From the NCBI GenBank assembly GCA_002914845.1, contig JXTC01000165.1, forward strand, positions 370,696 to 434,695: a DNA stretch of 64,000 nucleotides, in the 5' to 3' direction. The position numbers were made by a program, and so were the translations under genes. The DNA comes from Trema orientale (lineage: Eukaryota; Streptophyta; Magnoliopsida; Rosales; Cannabaceae). The notes under the pieces are model-generated. The model did not search any database. It was not told the DNA's origin and was given only the letters and a program-made list of their open reading frames with translations. The number at the start of each line of letters is the position of its first letter. Position 1 is the stretch's first letter. Positions 25,527-38,470 of this stretch are shown here, piece by piece.

Positions 25527-27338
25527 TGTCACGACCCAAAATCCAAGGCCGTGATTTTTAGTAATTTTATGTTGAAACAGTAGTAAATAATGATTTTCTA
25601 AAATTCCCGAAAAAAAAATCAAGTACTTATAACTTAGATATTCAGTCCCCAAGGTAAGTAAATCTCAAAATTTGTGAACTTCTCAACTGTATTAATTTCC
25701 TAAGAAAATTTCCTTATTATTACATATCCTTCGAGAAAATATTTGACTTAAAATATATATGAAATACTAATTAATAATTTACAACATTTGAAAATTCATA
25801 AACTTTAGTAAAATGAGTCAATTTAAAACCTTGGGACCATAGTTCAAATAATTTACATAAAATCATTCGTGTCTCTAAGTACTCAATTTGATGCCAAAGT
25901 CTTCCTCATACATCCACTTAACAAAATCACTATTATTGGCTAAACAAATTTGACGAGGAAAGAGAGAGATGAAATAGAATAGGAACCAACCATTGAAGAG
26001 GAATGAAACTGCAAACATATACCAACTATGCTTGCCAAGCCACCAACAATTGACCCGAAATAAATCAACCCCTGAAAGTAGGAGGAAGTAGGGGGGTGAG
26101 CATGGAAATGCTCAGTAGAGAATCGATTACCAATTTTTATACATATGAAAATATACTCACGTTGAAAGTACTGCATGGTTAGTATCCCATTCAAAACAGT
26201 TCACAAAACTCAAGTGAAAATCATGGTCCAACGGTTCGAACATATTGAAAACCATAATAAAACAAGCATAACGCACATCACATAAATCAACACATCACAT
26301 GAGCTCTCATCCTCTCATCACAACCAGAGCAACTCATACTACATGTATCAAGTGCTCTCTGCCTGACATCTATCTCTGAAAATAGGAGGGACACCCATGT
26401 GTCTAATCCTACCGAACCGGAGGGGCACCGAATGCCTACACCTACCGAATGGAGATAGTCAGAAAACAAACCCTGCGCAGGTTTACGGGCTCTCACCGAA
26501 GGCGGGTGTACTAGTCCACCTGCTACAACACTGCGATACCTAAGATGACTCTCATGCGTGATCCTATGGAATGTGCAATATGTGGAGTCTCAAATAACCA
26601 TGCAGTATTCTTTAATCAAATAACTTTTAGTCCTCAAAAGTAAGTTCTCAATTCATTTGGGATTTTCTAAAAATTTCGGCATTATAACGGCCGTTTTTGA
26701 TCAAAACCCAAAATCCAATTTCCTGCATAAAACAGTTCAAAACAATATATATGACACGCCAACCAGTGTGACGTGCCTCCCAGGCAGTTTATATCTCAAA
26801 TCAGGTGAAAAACAGATATAAACACAATTTTTTATAAATCATTTCACAAAGTTCCATATTTATCCAAAATATGTGAAAAATAAAATTAAACCAATTTAAA
26901 GAGCAAGTAATCGAATCCCTACCTCAATTGAGTATTCAAATAGCTCTACAGGGCTTTGGAGAAAGTTTGACGTCATTTGGGTGTCGTTTGGAATGTCGGG
27001 CGTCGTTTTCGAACCTTTGATCGATAGGTTTGAAAACTCGTTTTTCAATCGGAGCCTCAGATTACGAAACGGACTTCACCACATGTCGAAGATCGTGAGG
27101 AGACGAGTTGAACGGGACTGGTTTCACGGCGAAAGGACGTCGGAATCTTCGCCGGCGACGGAAAAACCGAAAAAGCNGAAGGAAAGAAGAAAAAGAAAAG
27201 AAGAAAAAGAAAAGGAAGTCGTGGGGAGGAGAGAGAAAGGGAAAAAATATATATATATAATCTGACTTCTTTTTTTTTTTTTTTTTTTTAAATCTGGTCA
27301 AATGACCTTTGTACCCTTTAAAAATAAGGGTTATTACA
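25527..27338 (-). mobile_element. Solo LTR, Gypsy-like, 1.8 kb
   Basis: It begins TGTCACGACCCAAAATCC and ends GGGTTATTACA, so both outer dinucleotides are TG and CA. A perfect 5-base duplication CTCAG lies at 25522-25526 and 27339-27343. The start and the phrases GAGCTCTCATCCTCTCATC and CTCAGTAGAGAAT resemble the LTRs of the Gypsy element at 19106-24885, so it is a related family. No internal region is present. A single N lies near 27177. Confidence 0.88.
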
Positions 27339-27343
27339 CTCAG

Positions 27344-28195
27344 CTTCTATATATATATATACATCACAAATTCACAGTCTTTTCTTCTAATATTTTCTCT
27401 TTTAGCAAAAAAAAATATGTGCAGGTTACTAGTTTCATTTACGACTTATAACAATGCCAAATTGACGTTTTGACTGAAAAATTCTGAATTGACGGATTAA
27501 TTACGACTATAGCTAAATATTGGTAAACATGTATATGCTACAACTGATTGTAGGTATTCTCTTTTCTCAAAAAATAGAAGAAGAGCCATAAGGTGTCAAC
27601 TAATTATACTAAAAACATAACTCCGGAAAAAACAATTTATGCAAAATAGTTTAATTTTAAGTTATCTTGTGACTTATGATAAAAAAAAAATCGTTTTATA
27701 AATCAAAATAAAACTATTTTAAGATATTAATGTCAAACTGCAAATATTATTATTAGATAGTAACTGCCGCGATCAACTTCATACAAAGCAGCTCACTGAA
27801 TTTAAATTCATCCTTTTATAAAACGGAATATTGGAAAAATGAATAATTACCTTTAAATTATATTAAATTCCTCCTGAGATTTGATCAAACAATTTTTTGT
27901 TGACATCTTTGTGCATGGTACCCAATACCAAAAATAATGTAAATAGAATAAACTCATGGTCACGAATGTAACCTAGTTCCTATTCAGACAAATTTTCAGT
28001 AGTAATGAGGTTTCAAGTAATCCCCGTATGTCTTATCTAATGATTATATACAATAACAAACAAGCTCCTTATAATCATAAAATATAGAAATATGTTCTAA
28101 GTATATACATGTAAATAAGTATCTGTCTTATTGTACAGCGAATTCAAAACACATCCAACACAATCACAAGTCTTCATATTCTATCTTTCTGATAC
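27344..28195. other. 3' flank of the receptor kinase gene
   Basis: AT-rich and non-coding; likely includes the 3' untranslated region of the gene at 28196-34029. Confidence 0.5.
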
Positions 28196-31100
28196 CTACC
28201 TTGCCTCGGGACCCAGTTCTGTAATCATGCTATTGGAGATCATTTCAACGGAGTAATCTTTTGATTGAGCCTCATCAGAGACACAGACGACGTCCTTAGT
28301 TCGAGTGCTTAATTCTTCTGTCAAACAATCCTTTAGTTCCATTGCTACCCGACTCATGGTTGGTCTATCGATGGAATTTGGTGAAACACAAGCCATTGCC
28401 ATTTCAACGGCTTTCCAAACAGTGTTAGCATCAAAGCCTCCCTCTATCCTTGGATCAATAATACTTGTAATATTCCCCTGAACAAGCATGGTACTAACCC
28501 ATTGAATTATATGTTTATTCTCTCTATTTTTTGCTAATACAGGTTGACCTGTGATTATCTCCAAGAGAACAACTCCAAAACTATAAACATCACTTTTCTC
28601 GTTTAACCAATTTGATTCATAGTACCTGCAAACAGATTATTGAAATCAAAAATATTTTGCACATTACTATGCCTTCATAAAACTATTTGCCCCTTTAATT
28701 TTAAAAATCAAGTTATATATATATATACACATCAGATTTTTCTTTTCCTCTGAGTTCATTTGATCATTTTTTCTTTGATTTAATAATGATATTTATAATA
28801 TATCATGAAGTACTTACTCAGGATCAAGATATCCAGGAGTTCCAACAACACTTGTTGATACACCATCAGGAATGCCGCCTAGGCTCGTTGATAATTCGAA
28901 GCTACTCTCATTTGGGAAAATTCTTGACAAGCCAAAATCACCTAGCTTGGCTTGGAATTTTTCATTCAATAAGATGTTAGTGGACTTGACATCTCTATGA
29001 ACTATAGGTGGCTTGCAACCATTGTGCAGGTACTCCAGTCCTAGTTTACATCGATAATCACATATTTATATGTACAACATAATTAAGCATAGAACCAAAA
29101 AAAAAAAAAAAAAAAAACTAAAAATATAGTCAGGCGGATCATACCTTGTGCTGTGTCTATTGCTATTCGAAGTCTGTCTTCCCAGCTCAAGACTTTTGTA
29201 CTGCTACCTACACATATAATTTAAAGGTATAAAATGGTTGAAAAATAGATGTGAGAAGCATATATATATATATATGCATACAAAATAGTGTATTAATGCT
29301 AAATAAGAATATGTCAAATAAATTTTCTATTTTTAGGGAATTAAATCAAACTCAAACATGAACCTGAAAGATGGGTCCGTAAGTTTCCCATGGCCATGTA
29401 CTCGTAGATGAGCCCCGTGTTGGTTTGATCCTCATTGCAATACCCGATGAGGGTTGTCAAATTTTTATGATGAACTGTTAAAAGTAATTTAAGCTGCAGT
29501 AAATAGTTCAAAGTGAATCGCACATTTTAGTTAAATATTACGCACATGTATATATATATGCTGTTTTAATACTGTTGACTAGTTGTGCAGTGGAAAAAAA
29601 AAAAAAAAAAGGATAGAAAAGGACTTTGTTGTATGAGTTTGTGTGACATGCCTCTGCCTGAAATTGTCGATGGCCTTGTAGAGACGATGAAGAGAGCATC
29701 TTAACTGCCACTTCATTTCCATTCAAGTGGCCATGGTAAACCTTTCCAAATCCACCTTCACCTAGTACCCTCTCAAAATTATTGGTAATTCTTTGGATGT
29801 CTGAGTATGTAAATTCTTGTTTTTTTGGTACAATTAACCCGTTCTTTCCATGGGACTCTGCATTTACCATAAGTGCCAACAAGGTAAAGATCATCATTAT
29901 ATAAATTGACTTGAATATATACATATATAGAAGTACAACTATAAAATGTACAGGTATAAAAGTCAACATTCATAAGTTGACTTAAATAAGTGTACAGAAC
30001 TAATACAATGCAAATGTAAAACAACAATATTTAGAAGGAAACTTCCCAAATAATAAATTAAGACTCATTCAAAGAGCGAAACAAAAAAAAAAAAGAACGA
30101 CAGTAATGTAATTGCAATTAAGCGAATTTTTGTGGTGGCCACATATTTCGAGTCCACAATACGATAATAATAATTATTGCAATAATAATATAAAAACTCA
30201 TGAATTCAAATCTTCCGACCTTTAAGTAAAATAATAATAATAATACGGGTTTCTTTTTTATTTTTTTATTTAATACGGGTTTCTTTAGGTAAAAGGGTAC
30301 TATCAAAACAATAAGTTCAAAATCAACTTTGTTTTTCAAAGTTTACCTCACGAGTAGTTCTTTTTTCCTTTTTTCAAAAGAGATAGGGATACCGAAAATT
30401 TATACCAATAATATGACATCAATTTCTACAATTATTTTATCTTAGAGTGGGGTCACACCATTTGAAATTTAGCAGTTAAAATTTAGCAGTTGAAATAGAT
30501 GTCACTTCATGTGGGGTAAATTTTTGATGTCCTAGTATAAATAAATAACATACTTTTCCAAGCTTTGACTTTTTTTTTCTCTTTTGACACCGGAGGCTTC
30601 AATACATAGATTATACGAAATTTAAATATTTAGTGGTAGACCTGATTTAATTCTTTAGCTTGAAGTATGTTAGATATAACCCTAATATTCGAGAACTTCA
30701 GAGCGGATGAAGTCTTTCGTTCCTAATAATATATGGAGTGGATCAATATAAGATGTTAATAGTAATAATTGATGTTTTATATCAATACGTACCTTCACGT
30801 TGTTTTCTCCTTTTATGGCACCAGATAAGTAGAGCTACTGCCGTTAACAGGCCCACAATTCCACCAACTGACCCAACTATGACTGGAACAACGGACTGGT
30901 TCTTTTTTCCGCATGACCCCGATGGACACGGATTCAGATATGGATCAACGCTATTGACAAAGAATTATTGATTAGTATATTCAACGTTTTTTAATTCATA
31001 TTATTAGAAAAACTCAAATTCCCTAGGAATTTTCCATGTATAATTAGGAGAGATGACATGACTATAGTAAGTTAATATAAGTAGTGACATATATGTGTAT

Positions 31101-34029
31101 TCTAATACTCTAATAAAGGGTCTTATTCTAAATAAAATAAATTAAAATAAAGGGTCTTGACTCATTCTAAAAAAAATAAAATAAAGGGTCTTGATATTAT
31201 CTTAAATATATATAACAAAATAAGTAAACCAAGCTAAACGTCATGGTCTCAGGGGGAGATTATATATCCTGCGCTATTGCAGGCAATAATAGAGCTGAGG
31301 ATGTTTGTTTTAATATGAGGTCACGAAATTAAAATAAATGTTCGCGATAGATACCAAAATAAATGAATAGTCTTACGAATATATATAAATCATATAAGAT
31401 ATGTTATCTCTGGGAATAGGGTAAACCTTAATGATAGACCATTTTTCGTTCTTTCGAGAAGAAGAGTTGGAATTGGACCCGTGAGGTTGTTTCCTTGTAG
31501 GTTTCTGTGAAATGTCAGAGAAAAAAGATATTATTAAGTTATTTCCTAGGAGTTTATATTTCTAAACCTATATATATATAATTACAGAATCTAGCTAACT
31601 TACAAAATTCTCAAAAATGACAGTTGACCTAAAAATTCAGGCACCTTCCCAGTTAGGTTATTGTTTGATAAATCCCTGAAATAATTGTAAATATATCAGA
31701 GGTTGGTAATATAATTCTAAGTACTGAAAAATCTAATTGGGTTCTGTCATCAAAATTCTTCAGGAGTGATGAAGTGTAGAGATATACTTACAAATGTTGT
31801 AACATGGTCAGATTGGCAATGTAAGGAGCAATACTTTTCCCCTTCAATCCACTTGAGGACAAGTCCCTGATTGTAGGTTCGAAAATATATATACTTAATA
31901 TGGTGAATAATATTTTTAAGACAATAGAAACATACTAGCTTATCACCAAAAAATAATAATAATAATAATAATAATGTACAGTAAGACCTACAACGATATA
32001 ATGCTAGATGGATTATTGACACCGTAACTGCAATTAACACCATCCCACAAGTAAGCTTTAGGGGCACAAGGGTCTCCTTGCCAGTTTCTCGTCATTCCAT
32101 ACACTGACTTGATATTCAGCATAGCATAAACTAATAATACCAATAATGTCAATAAAAACAGTAAAATAAAAGAGAATTTAAAGCATGTTAAAATTGAGAA
32201 TGTATTGTCCAAATAAAACATTAATCTTAATCGGGAATACAATAGGAAGATAACTTTTGATTAATTTGAAACTGAGCATATATACCATCTTTTTCTTCAG
32301 TTGCTTGGCGCGAGAGCTCCTTCACCATGTAAATTTCCATGGCGTTTATAAGCGGTGGGAGGTTTGAAGTTCCGGTACTATTTAACCAAACTTGAATCTT
32401 TCCCCCACTGTCAGGTGTTATTGGGGGATCAGATGTGCTGCTTATCACTGAGGCTATGCGAAACGGATACTGATCAAGAGGAAGAGGTCCGTTACTTAAC
32501 CACAAATCCCCATTAATAAAGAGATTGAACACTCTAGATTGGTTACTATTGATCTCCTGGAGTTCGGCAAAGTGCATATAGAAATAATATGGAGAGGTAC
32601 TGTTCGTAGGCTTCCAACTGAATCCCATATTATTTCCACTTGTTGTGTATGCAGTGTTGAGAACGGCCACCGGTGGTTCATAAATGGTCTTGGCTGCGGC
32701 TATGGAGTTCTTATCCGCAAGGGAGTTATTTAATATTGTAAACGAATTTTCTTGATCAAAGGGTGACCACAACCGATCAAAAACATCATCATTATACCTA
32801 TACATTACATTTAATATTGTAGTCGTTAGTTAATGTTTCAAATTTTTAATTAGCTAGGTCACATTAACCGTTATCTTATATACACAGACATATATATATA
32901 TATACACGTATATACAGGGGCTTATGATGATAGAAAAAGGTATTGGCCGTTTAGGAGGACACGGCTCAAAAAATGTCTCCACTTCTTTTTTTTTTTTTTT
33001 CTTTTTTCATTTTATATCCGTGTTTTACTATTAAATAAATGATTTACTTCCATGATCAATTTTCTCAATGCTTTCTTCTAATTTTCCTTTTCTATACTTG
33101 CTGAATCAATGATTTACTACATAAATCTGGTAAAGAAAATGAACATACACACATATTTACTTATATATATATGGAGAGCGAGAGAGAGAGAGAGAGAGAG
33201 AGACGATAATTTGATACTGGATATGTGAAAAACAACAAGCGAAGTGAAATATTCTTAATTAGAAAAATGGCTTACCTTGTTGCGTGATTGCTTGTAGTAC
33301 CAAAATCATAGCGCTTAAAGAGTTGTAAGGCAGTTCCACTTGGACTTACGTAAGCTTGGTTGTCTAAAGCTCTTAACTCTAAAGCCGAAATAAAAGGTGT
33401 CCCGTAGCCTGTATTTACTAAACAAACATATATGTAATCTGATGTTGAAACATGTATGATTTCCTTGTCCATCGGAGTCCCTGCAAACTCGAGGTTTACT
33501 GAGTCCCAAAAGTCAACTCCGAGGTGCAAATCAAATGCTGGGACATGGTCTATCTGGTCATAGTTTCCGTACATGAATCTTGCCCTGATCAAATACCTCG
33601 TATTTTTCCCTTGTATTGGATTGAGGGTGTAACAGTTTCTGGCGCCGTTTGGGAAGCTCCGGACATTCCAGAACTGCTGTATTTTCGTTTGAAGTTTGTA
33701 TTGAGGTGATACATCGAAGTTTTCGCCGGTTTCTGTGAAGTTCGTGTCCGGGATGTAACTGATGCCCGTTGTTTGATCTGTGTAGCTTGCGCCATCCGCT
33801 ATCCCACAGTCAAGGCTGATGAAACCTGAAAGACATAGGGACTAAATTAGCTCTATAATGTTCGTTAGGAAAAAAAAAAAGAAAGTGATAATAACGGTTT
33901 AGAAAAAGATTGAGATCAGTGACCTGATTGACCCTGAGCCTCAATTACCGGAATTACTACGGCCGCGAGATATACTAAAGCAGCATGCAAGATTATGGAT
34001 GGAAAATGATTAGAAAAGATCATAATCAT
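28196..34029 (-). CDS. Malectin-like LRR receptor protein kinase (LRR-I type), complete
   Basis: Thirteen exons on the minus strand: 34029-33924, 33825-33276, 32797-32286, 32130-31992, 31866-31792, 31675-31604, 31504-31427, 30950-30793, 29857-29652, 29493-29364, 29207-29145, 29040-28818, 28625-28196. They total 2742 bases, exactly 913 codons plus stop. Order of parts: signal peptide, malectin-like domain ([36 protein letters not shown]), [17 protein letters not shown], three LRRs, membrane helix around [20 protein letters not shown], basic KRRKQR, then a kinase with glycine loop GEGGFGKV, lysine in VAVK, catalytic HRDVKS, DFG, and activation-segment GTPGYLDPE. The HRD arginine and DFG are intact, so an active RD kinase is expected. 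It should sit in the plasma membrane and signal on ligand binding; ligands of this family are mostly unknown, with defence or symbiosis roles reported for some members. Intron 9 begins GCATGT, a GC-AG intron; all others are GT-AG. Confidence 0.92.
33179..33205. repeat. AG microsatellite in receptor kinase intron 2
   Basis: A short GA/AG run inside the second intron of the gene at 28196-34029. Confidence 0.8.
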
Positions 34030-34469
34030 CTTTAGAACTAGGCTTTCTACACTGCGAACTTAAAAGTCTTGCTCCTTGCAGTTACACATGATCTATGGAT
34101 TATACGTTGTTTAAGAGATTTATTGTCTTTGAACGTTTCACGGGCGGTCAATTGTCAATAATAATTAAGAAATTATAGCTTACGTGAGTGCTTCTTCCTA
34201 TATGCAAATTTCCTTAAGTCAATATATTAGAGAAGTGGACTGAAAAAAGTATTTTAACATACTTGTATACCTCAAGGAAAAATATAAATTTTAAACGTTC
34301 AAATTCTATGTTGACTATGTATCATGATGTGCATTACAAATCCAATCAGGATTGAGTAAAAGGAGCGGGAAGTACTTAACGTCCTAGTTACCAACTTTCT
34401 TTTATAATTAAATAACATCGATGTTATGACACAAACGCTGACACATTTCTAAACATAGAATTCAATGTA
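34030..34469. promoter_or_regulatory. Presumed promoter region of the receptor kinase gene
   Basis: The region lies directly upstream of the start codon at 34029 (minus strand) and ends at a Copia remnant. A GTATAAT word at about 34100 in the minus sense is a weak TATA candidate. No other element recognised. Confidence 0.35.
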
Positions 34470-35361
34470 TTGTATCTGATGGGATCTTTGGTCCCCTTGA
34501 CTTGATAGATTTTCAGGCCTGTGTTAAGTGTATACAGGGGAAACAGAAAAATATTACGAAGTTAGGTGCCAATAGTAGCTCTAATGTCTTAGAACTTATA
34601 CATACAGATATTTGTGGCCTATTCCTTATGACTTCTTGGAATGGATAATAATACTTTATTATATTTATAGATGACTATTCTTACTATGGGTACATCTAGT
34701 TAGTGCATGAGAAGTCTCAATCATTAGATGTATTTAAGGCTTATAAAGTTGAAGTTGAAAATAGGTTTGATAAAAAAATTAAGGCTGTCAAATCTGATCG
34801 TAGTAGTAAATATTACAATCGATATGATGGATCAGGTAAACAACGTCCAGGATCCTTTGCTAAATATTTGGAAGAGTATGGTATCATTTCATGCCAGGAA
34901 AACCTAGCATGAATGGTGTAGAAGAACGAGGGAATATGACTCTTAAGGACATAATAAGAAGTATGATTAGTCATTTCACCTAACCAGAATCACTTTGGGA
35001 TGAAACACTCAAAATTACAGAGTATATTTTGAGCAGAGTACCAAGTAAAGCAATAAATAAAATCCCTTATGAACTTTGAATTGGGTGTCAGCCTAGTATT
35101 AATCATTTACATATTTGGAGTTGTCTAGCTGAGGCATTGTATTATAAGCCAAATGAAAAGAAACTTGACTCAAAAATAGTAAGCTGCTACTTTGTTGGAT
35201 ATTCTGAAAGGTTAAGGGGATATAAGTTTTATAATCCCACTGCAAGGTTCTTCTTTGAGACAAGAAATGCAAAATTTCCTGAGAATATTGAGTTTAGGGG
35301 AGAAGATAAAGTTAGTAACGTTGTCTTTGAGGAGGAATTTATTTCTCTTCTTTCAGTAACT
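34470..35361 (+). mobile_element. Copia retrotransposon remnant (integrase region)
   Basis: Plus-strand pieces match Copia pol: a GAG-pre-integrase end, then an integrase core with VHEKSQSLDVFKAYKVEVE near 34700-34790, then LDSKIVSCYFVGYSERLRGY near 35160-35220. It is broken, with several breaks, and lacks gag, reverse transcriptase and LTRs in view. Its right side stops where the CACTA terminus begins. It is the same broad family as the Copia copies at 55440-64000 but in the opposite orientation. Confidence 0.8.
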
Positions 35362-35690
35362 ATCACTACAATAAAAACTGGATATCATAGCGTACAAAAA
35401 ATGCTATAAAAAGGTTTTAATAGTGTTTTCGCGTATACTATAGAAACCTCTTTCATAACATTTTTAAGTGCAGCAGAATATCTTTCATAGCATTTTTTGC
35501 CTGCTATTAAAACCATTTCATAGCGGTCCAAGAATACTGTAGAAACTCTTTTATAACATTTTTCATACGCAGTAAAAGTCCTATTATAGCTTTTATAAAA
35601 TGCTATAGGAAGTCTTTAATAGCATCTTTGGTGTGCTGTCAAAATAATTTTATAGTATCTATTGCCTGCTATTATATATCGTTAACAATA
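35362..35690 (+). mobile_element. Terminus and subterminal repeats of a CACTA element
   Basis: It begins CACTACAATAAAAACTGG, a typical CACTA terminal inverted repeat, and continues with many short copies in both directions of ATAGCATTTTT and TGCTATAAAA-like words, as in CACTA subterminal arrays. The matching right terminus was not found. The CACTA transposase remnant at 44300-45834 could belong to it, which would put the Helitron inside, but this is unproven. Confidence 0.65.
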
Positions 35691-36311
35691 TTTTCTTTTA
35701 AATTGTTTTTCCTAATTCTATTTTTGTATTAATGCTTTGAAATGTAAAAACTTTACTACAGATAATTTTTAAAAACATCTGCATAAGAATGCCTTACAAG
35801 AGGCATTTTAAATAAATTACTTTATATAACACAATATAAGATCCATGTAATTGTCAATATATTGTCCTAATGACAATTACATATAAGTTTAACTAATACA
35901 CTTCATCAAGTATTACATAATAGTGTCAAACAAAAAGGAGCACAATAATTTTAAATACAACCACATATATCAAGAAAAATAAAGTTCAAACTACAATAAT
36001 CATAAGGTTCCTCCCCACATCTTTAGAAGAGTAGTTAAATTACTTGTGCTTCAACATCATAGGCAAAATAGTCAACAACAACAACATAGTACTCTAATCT
36101 GTACAGACAATCGGAAAACAAAATAAGCAAAGTGAATGAAAAAAGATTTCACAAATATATACTAAGATTGTAACCCCAGAAAATTGTTGGCATCTTTGAC
36201 AGCTCAACTTGCTTGGGACCGTTTGATCGAGAGTGACGGTTGGGTGAGAAGTAGTAGTTGTGGTTAAGGTATTGTTTGGGAAACAGAATGTTGCTGGGCT
36301 AAGGCCTAAGG
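35691..36311. other. Non-coding stretch, possibly CACTA interior
   Basis: AT-rich; no gene recognised. Confidence 0.4.
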
Positions 36312-36325
36312 GTTGTCTAATGTTT

Positions 36326-36529
36326 GATGAAGTGGGTTAGCTCAAGTGGTAAGAGCATCTACTATCTAGGATCTCAGTCCTAGGTTCGAGTCACACCGGG
36401 GTAGGCGTGAAAGTCAATTATCCCTAATAGAGTGGGGTAGGGATTGGGTAGTATTAGGTATTTTTCTTTAATTTGTAATAACTTGAGGTCATTAGTTAAG
36501 CCCTACTTTTTTGGAAAAAAAAAAAAAGA
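36326..36529 (+). mobile_element. tRNA-derived SINE, full copy
   Basis: A perfect 14-base duplication GTTGTCTAATGTTT lies at 36312-36325 and 36530-36543. The body has a tRNA-like head with A box TTAGCTCAAGTGGTAAGAG and B box GGTTCGAGTCAC at the usual spacing, a unique middle, and the shared tail GGTCATTAGTTAAGCCCTAC followed by T and A runs. Confidence 0.9.
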
Positions 36530-36543
36530 GTTGTCTAATGTTT

Positions 36544-36660
36544 CAATTGGTCCAAGATTTGAGGGATGTATGTGTGAATTCAGGGGTCAGGGTTAAAACC
36601 TTGCTAGCAATGTGTGTGTGAGTGGTGGTCATTAACTAAATCTCTATTTTTTTTAAAATT
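36544..36660 (+). mobile_element. SINE of the same family as 13359-13512
   Basis: It reads CAATTGGTCCAAGATTTGAG, a degenerate B-box GGGTTAAAACC, GT repeats, then GGTCATTAACTAAATCTC and poly-T. It lies immediately after the SINE at 36326-36529, whose target duplication overlaps its head. I see no clear target duplication of its own. Confidence 0.65.
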
Positions 36661-37278
36661 TAAAAAAATGGTTATATAATGCTTGAGCTAAGAGAGTCGT
36701 AGAAGCAGTATTATAACTAGCGAGGAAATTACTATGAAGCCCTGCTCGAAGGATGTGGTTATTAGAAGAAGATCGAAGACTGGTAGCAGAGTGACGAAGT
36801 GGTAGAAGCCATGGCAGTGGCAGGGATGGGAAGTTGATGGTTGTGGGTTCCTTCAAAGCAGAGGTGAAGGGAGAAGGTCCAGTGGGTATATGCCATATCG
36901 TGTGATATTTCAATACCTTAATAGTTTGAAGTCCCATATCTATAAAATTAAGTATTGGGTAATCTTAATATACATATAAATAAGAGCCATATTTTGTTTT
37001 GTTTCTTGTTTGTACTTAAAAAGTCAAGAGTATTTGTACAATCTTATCTTGGTATCCACCTGATTATAGCGTATCTTAGTATCCGCCTGACAGCAGTAAC
37101 ACACTGATGCGGAAATTTAATATATGATTTTGATTTCTCAATTTACTATAGATGCTCTTTCTGAGATGATGCAATGCAAAAACGTTATTTCCCAGTTCCA
37201 CGTATAACTTTCCACACATACAACAAATATATATATATATATCCTTTGTTTTGGGATGTGACAAAATTTTTATAATTC
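36661..37278. other. Non-coding gap left of the Helitron
   Basis: No gene recognised. The 3' end of the Helitron (a hairpin followed by CTRR on the minus strand) should lie here, but I could not place it. Confidence 0.4.
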
Positions 37279-37519
37279 TAGTAATTTCTGTGTCGATAAT
37301 ATTTAGTTGGGCGACATATTAATCGGGTTCCATTGCATAATCCTTCTGAGGCATTAAGATTACGAAGTAAAATTATAGGACAATTTGGTTTCAAAATTAA
37401 CTTATGAGGGGGATTCCATTTGGTGTTAGAGTATTTAAATAATCTTCTTGGAAATATTGTTCAGTTGTTTCAAGTGTTTCATCAAACCTAGAGTATCGAA
37501 TAGAATATCCGGGAAAATG

Positions 37520-38470
37520 TTAGATCAGTTTTTTATTTATTTTATCAACATATTCATTTTTTGGTGTTAATATTGCTCTATTTACTACTGAATGTAAATT
37601 ATTAGAATAATTATTTATATTTAGAAATACAACTTGCATTAGTTTTTGAAGTGATAAAATTTCATCTTCATATGGTATTACTATATTAGGTGATAATATA
37701 ATATTTTCATCTTCGTAATTTTTTTCTTTTCCATCACCAATACGTAATAAAAGTTCTGAAAATGATGGATCCTCGTTAACTCTCACATTTTGAATTAATT
37801 TTATTTTTATAAACGAAGGCCATAAATATGACTTTGCTAAACTTACATTTATTATTTCTTCTTTTCCTGCTCGTAGAATAACTGGAAGAACTTGACGAAA
37901 ATCTCCACCAAGTATTACTACTTTACCACCAAATGGTAATGTACACTCATTTATATCTTGTAACATATTATCTAAAGCTTCTATTGCATGTTCATCAATC
38001 ATTGGAGCCTCATCCCATATTATAATTTTAGTTGCTTGTAATAATTTAGCTAAGCCTGATTGTTTACTAATCTTGCATGAAATATTTTTTTCCATTTGTA
38101 ACAAAAATTTAAATCTTGAATGAGCAATTCTACCGCCAGGTAATATAGCTGCAGCAACACCAGAGGAAGCTGTTGCTAAAGCTAATAAATTTTTAGATCT
38201 AATAGTAACAAGAAGAGCACAATCTAAATATGTCTTACCTGTTCCTCTAGGACCATCGATAAAAAAAGCAGCTGCTTCACTTGTGAATACTTTTGTTAAA
38301 ATTAAATCATAGGCATATTTTTGTTGTACATTTAATTTTGAGGTAGCTAAAATATCTTCTTGAGAAACTATAATTGATGATTCCTCATTTATTTCTTTTG
38401 TAAGTCTTTCTTCTTCTGATAAATTGATAATATAATTCACTAAATGATAATCATTTATATTCTTTCCCAT
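37520..38470 (-). pseudogene. Helitron Pif1-like helicase segment
   Basis: The longest open piece of the Helitron protein, about 316 residues. It has a nucleotide-binding loop GPRGTGKTYL, a Walker B-like IIIWDEAPM, and GGDFRQVLPVI, all typical of Pif1-family helicases that unwind DNA during Helitron rolling-circle transposition. The 3' part of the domain continues past the stop at 37520 to about 37290 in another segment, so the helicase itself is broken. Confidence 0.85.

Noticed and set aside
36326-36529. A tRNA gene
   Set aside because: A and B boxes are present, but there is no complete cloverleaf, and a 14-base target duplication plus an A-rich tail mark it as a SINE.
36653-36937. 94-codon minus-strand frame
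   Set aside because: No domain, no codon bias, and it overlaps the end of a SINE.
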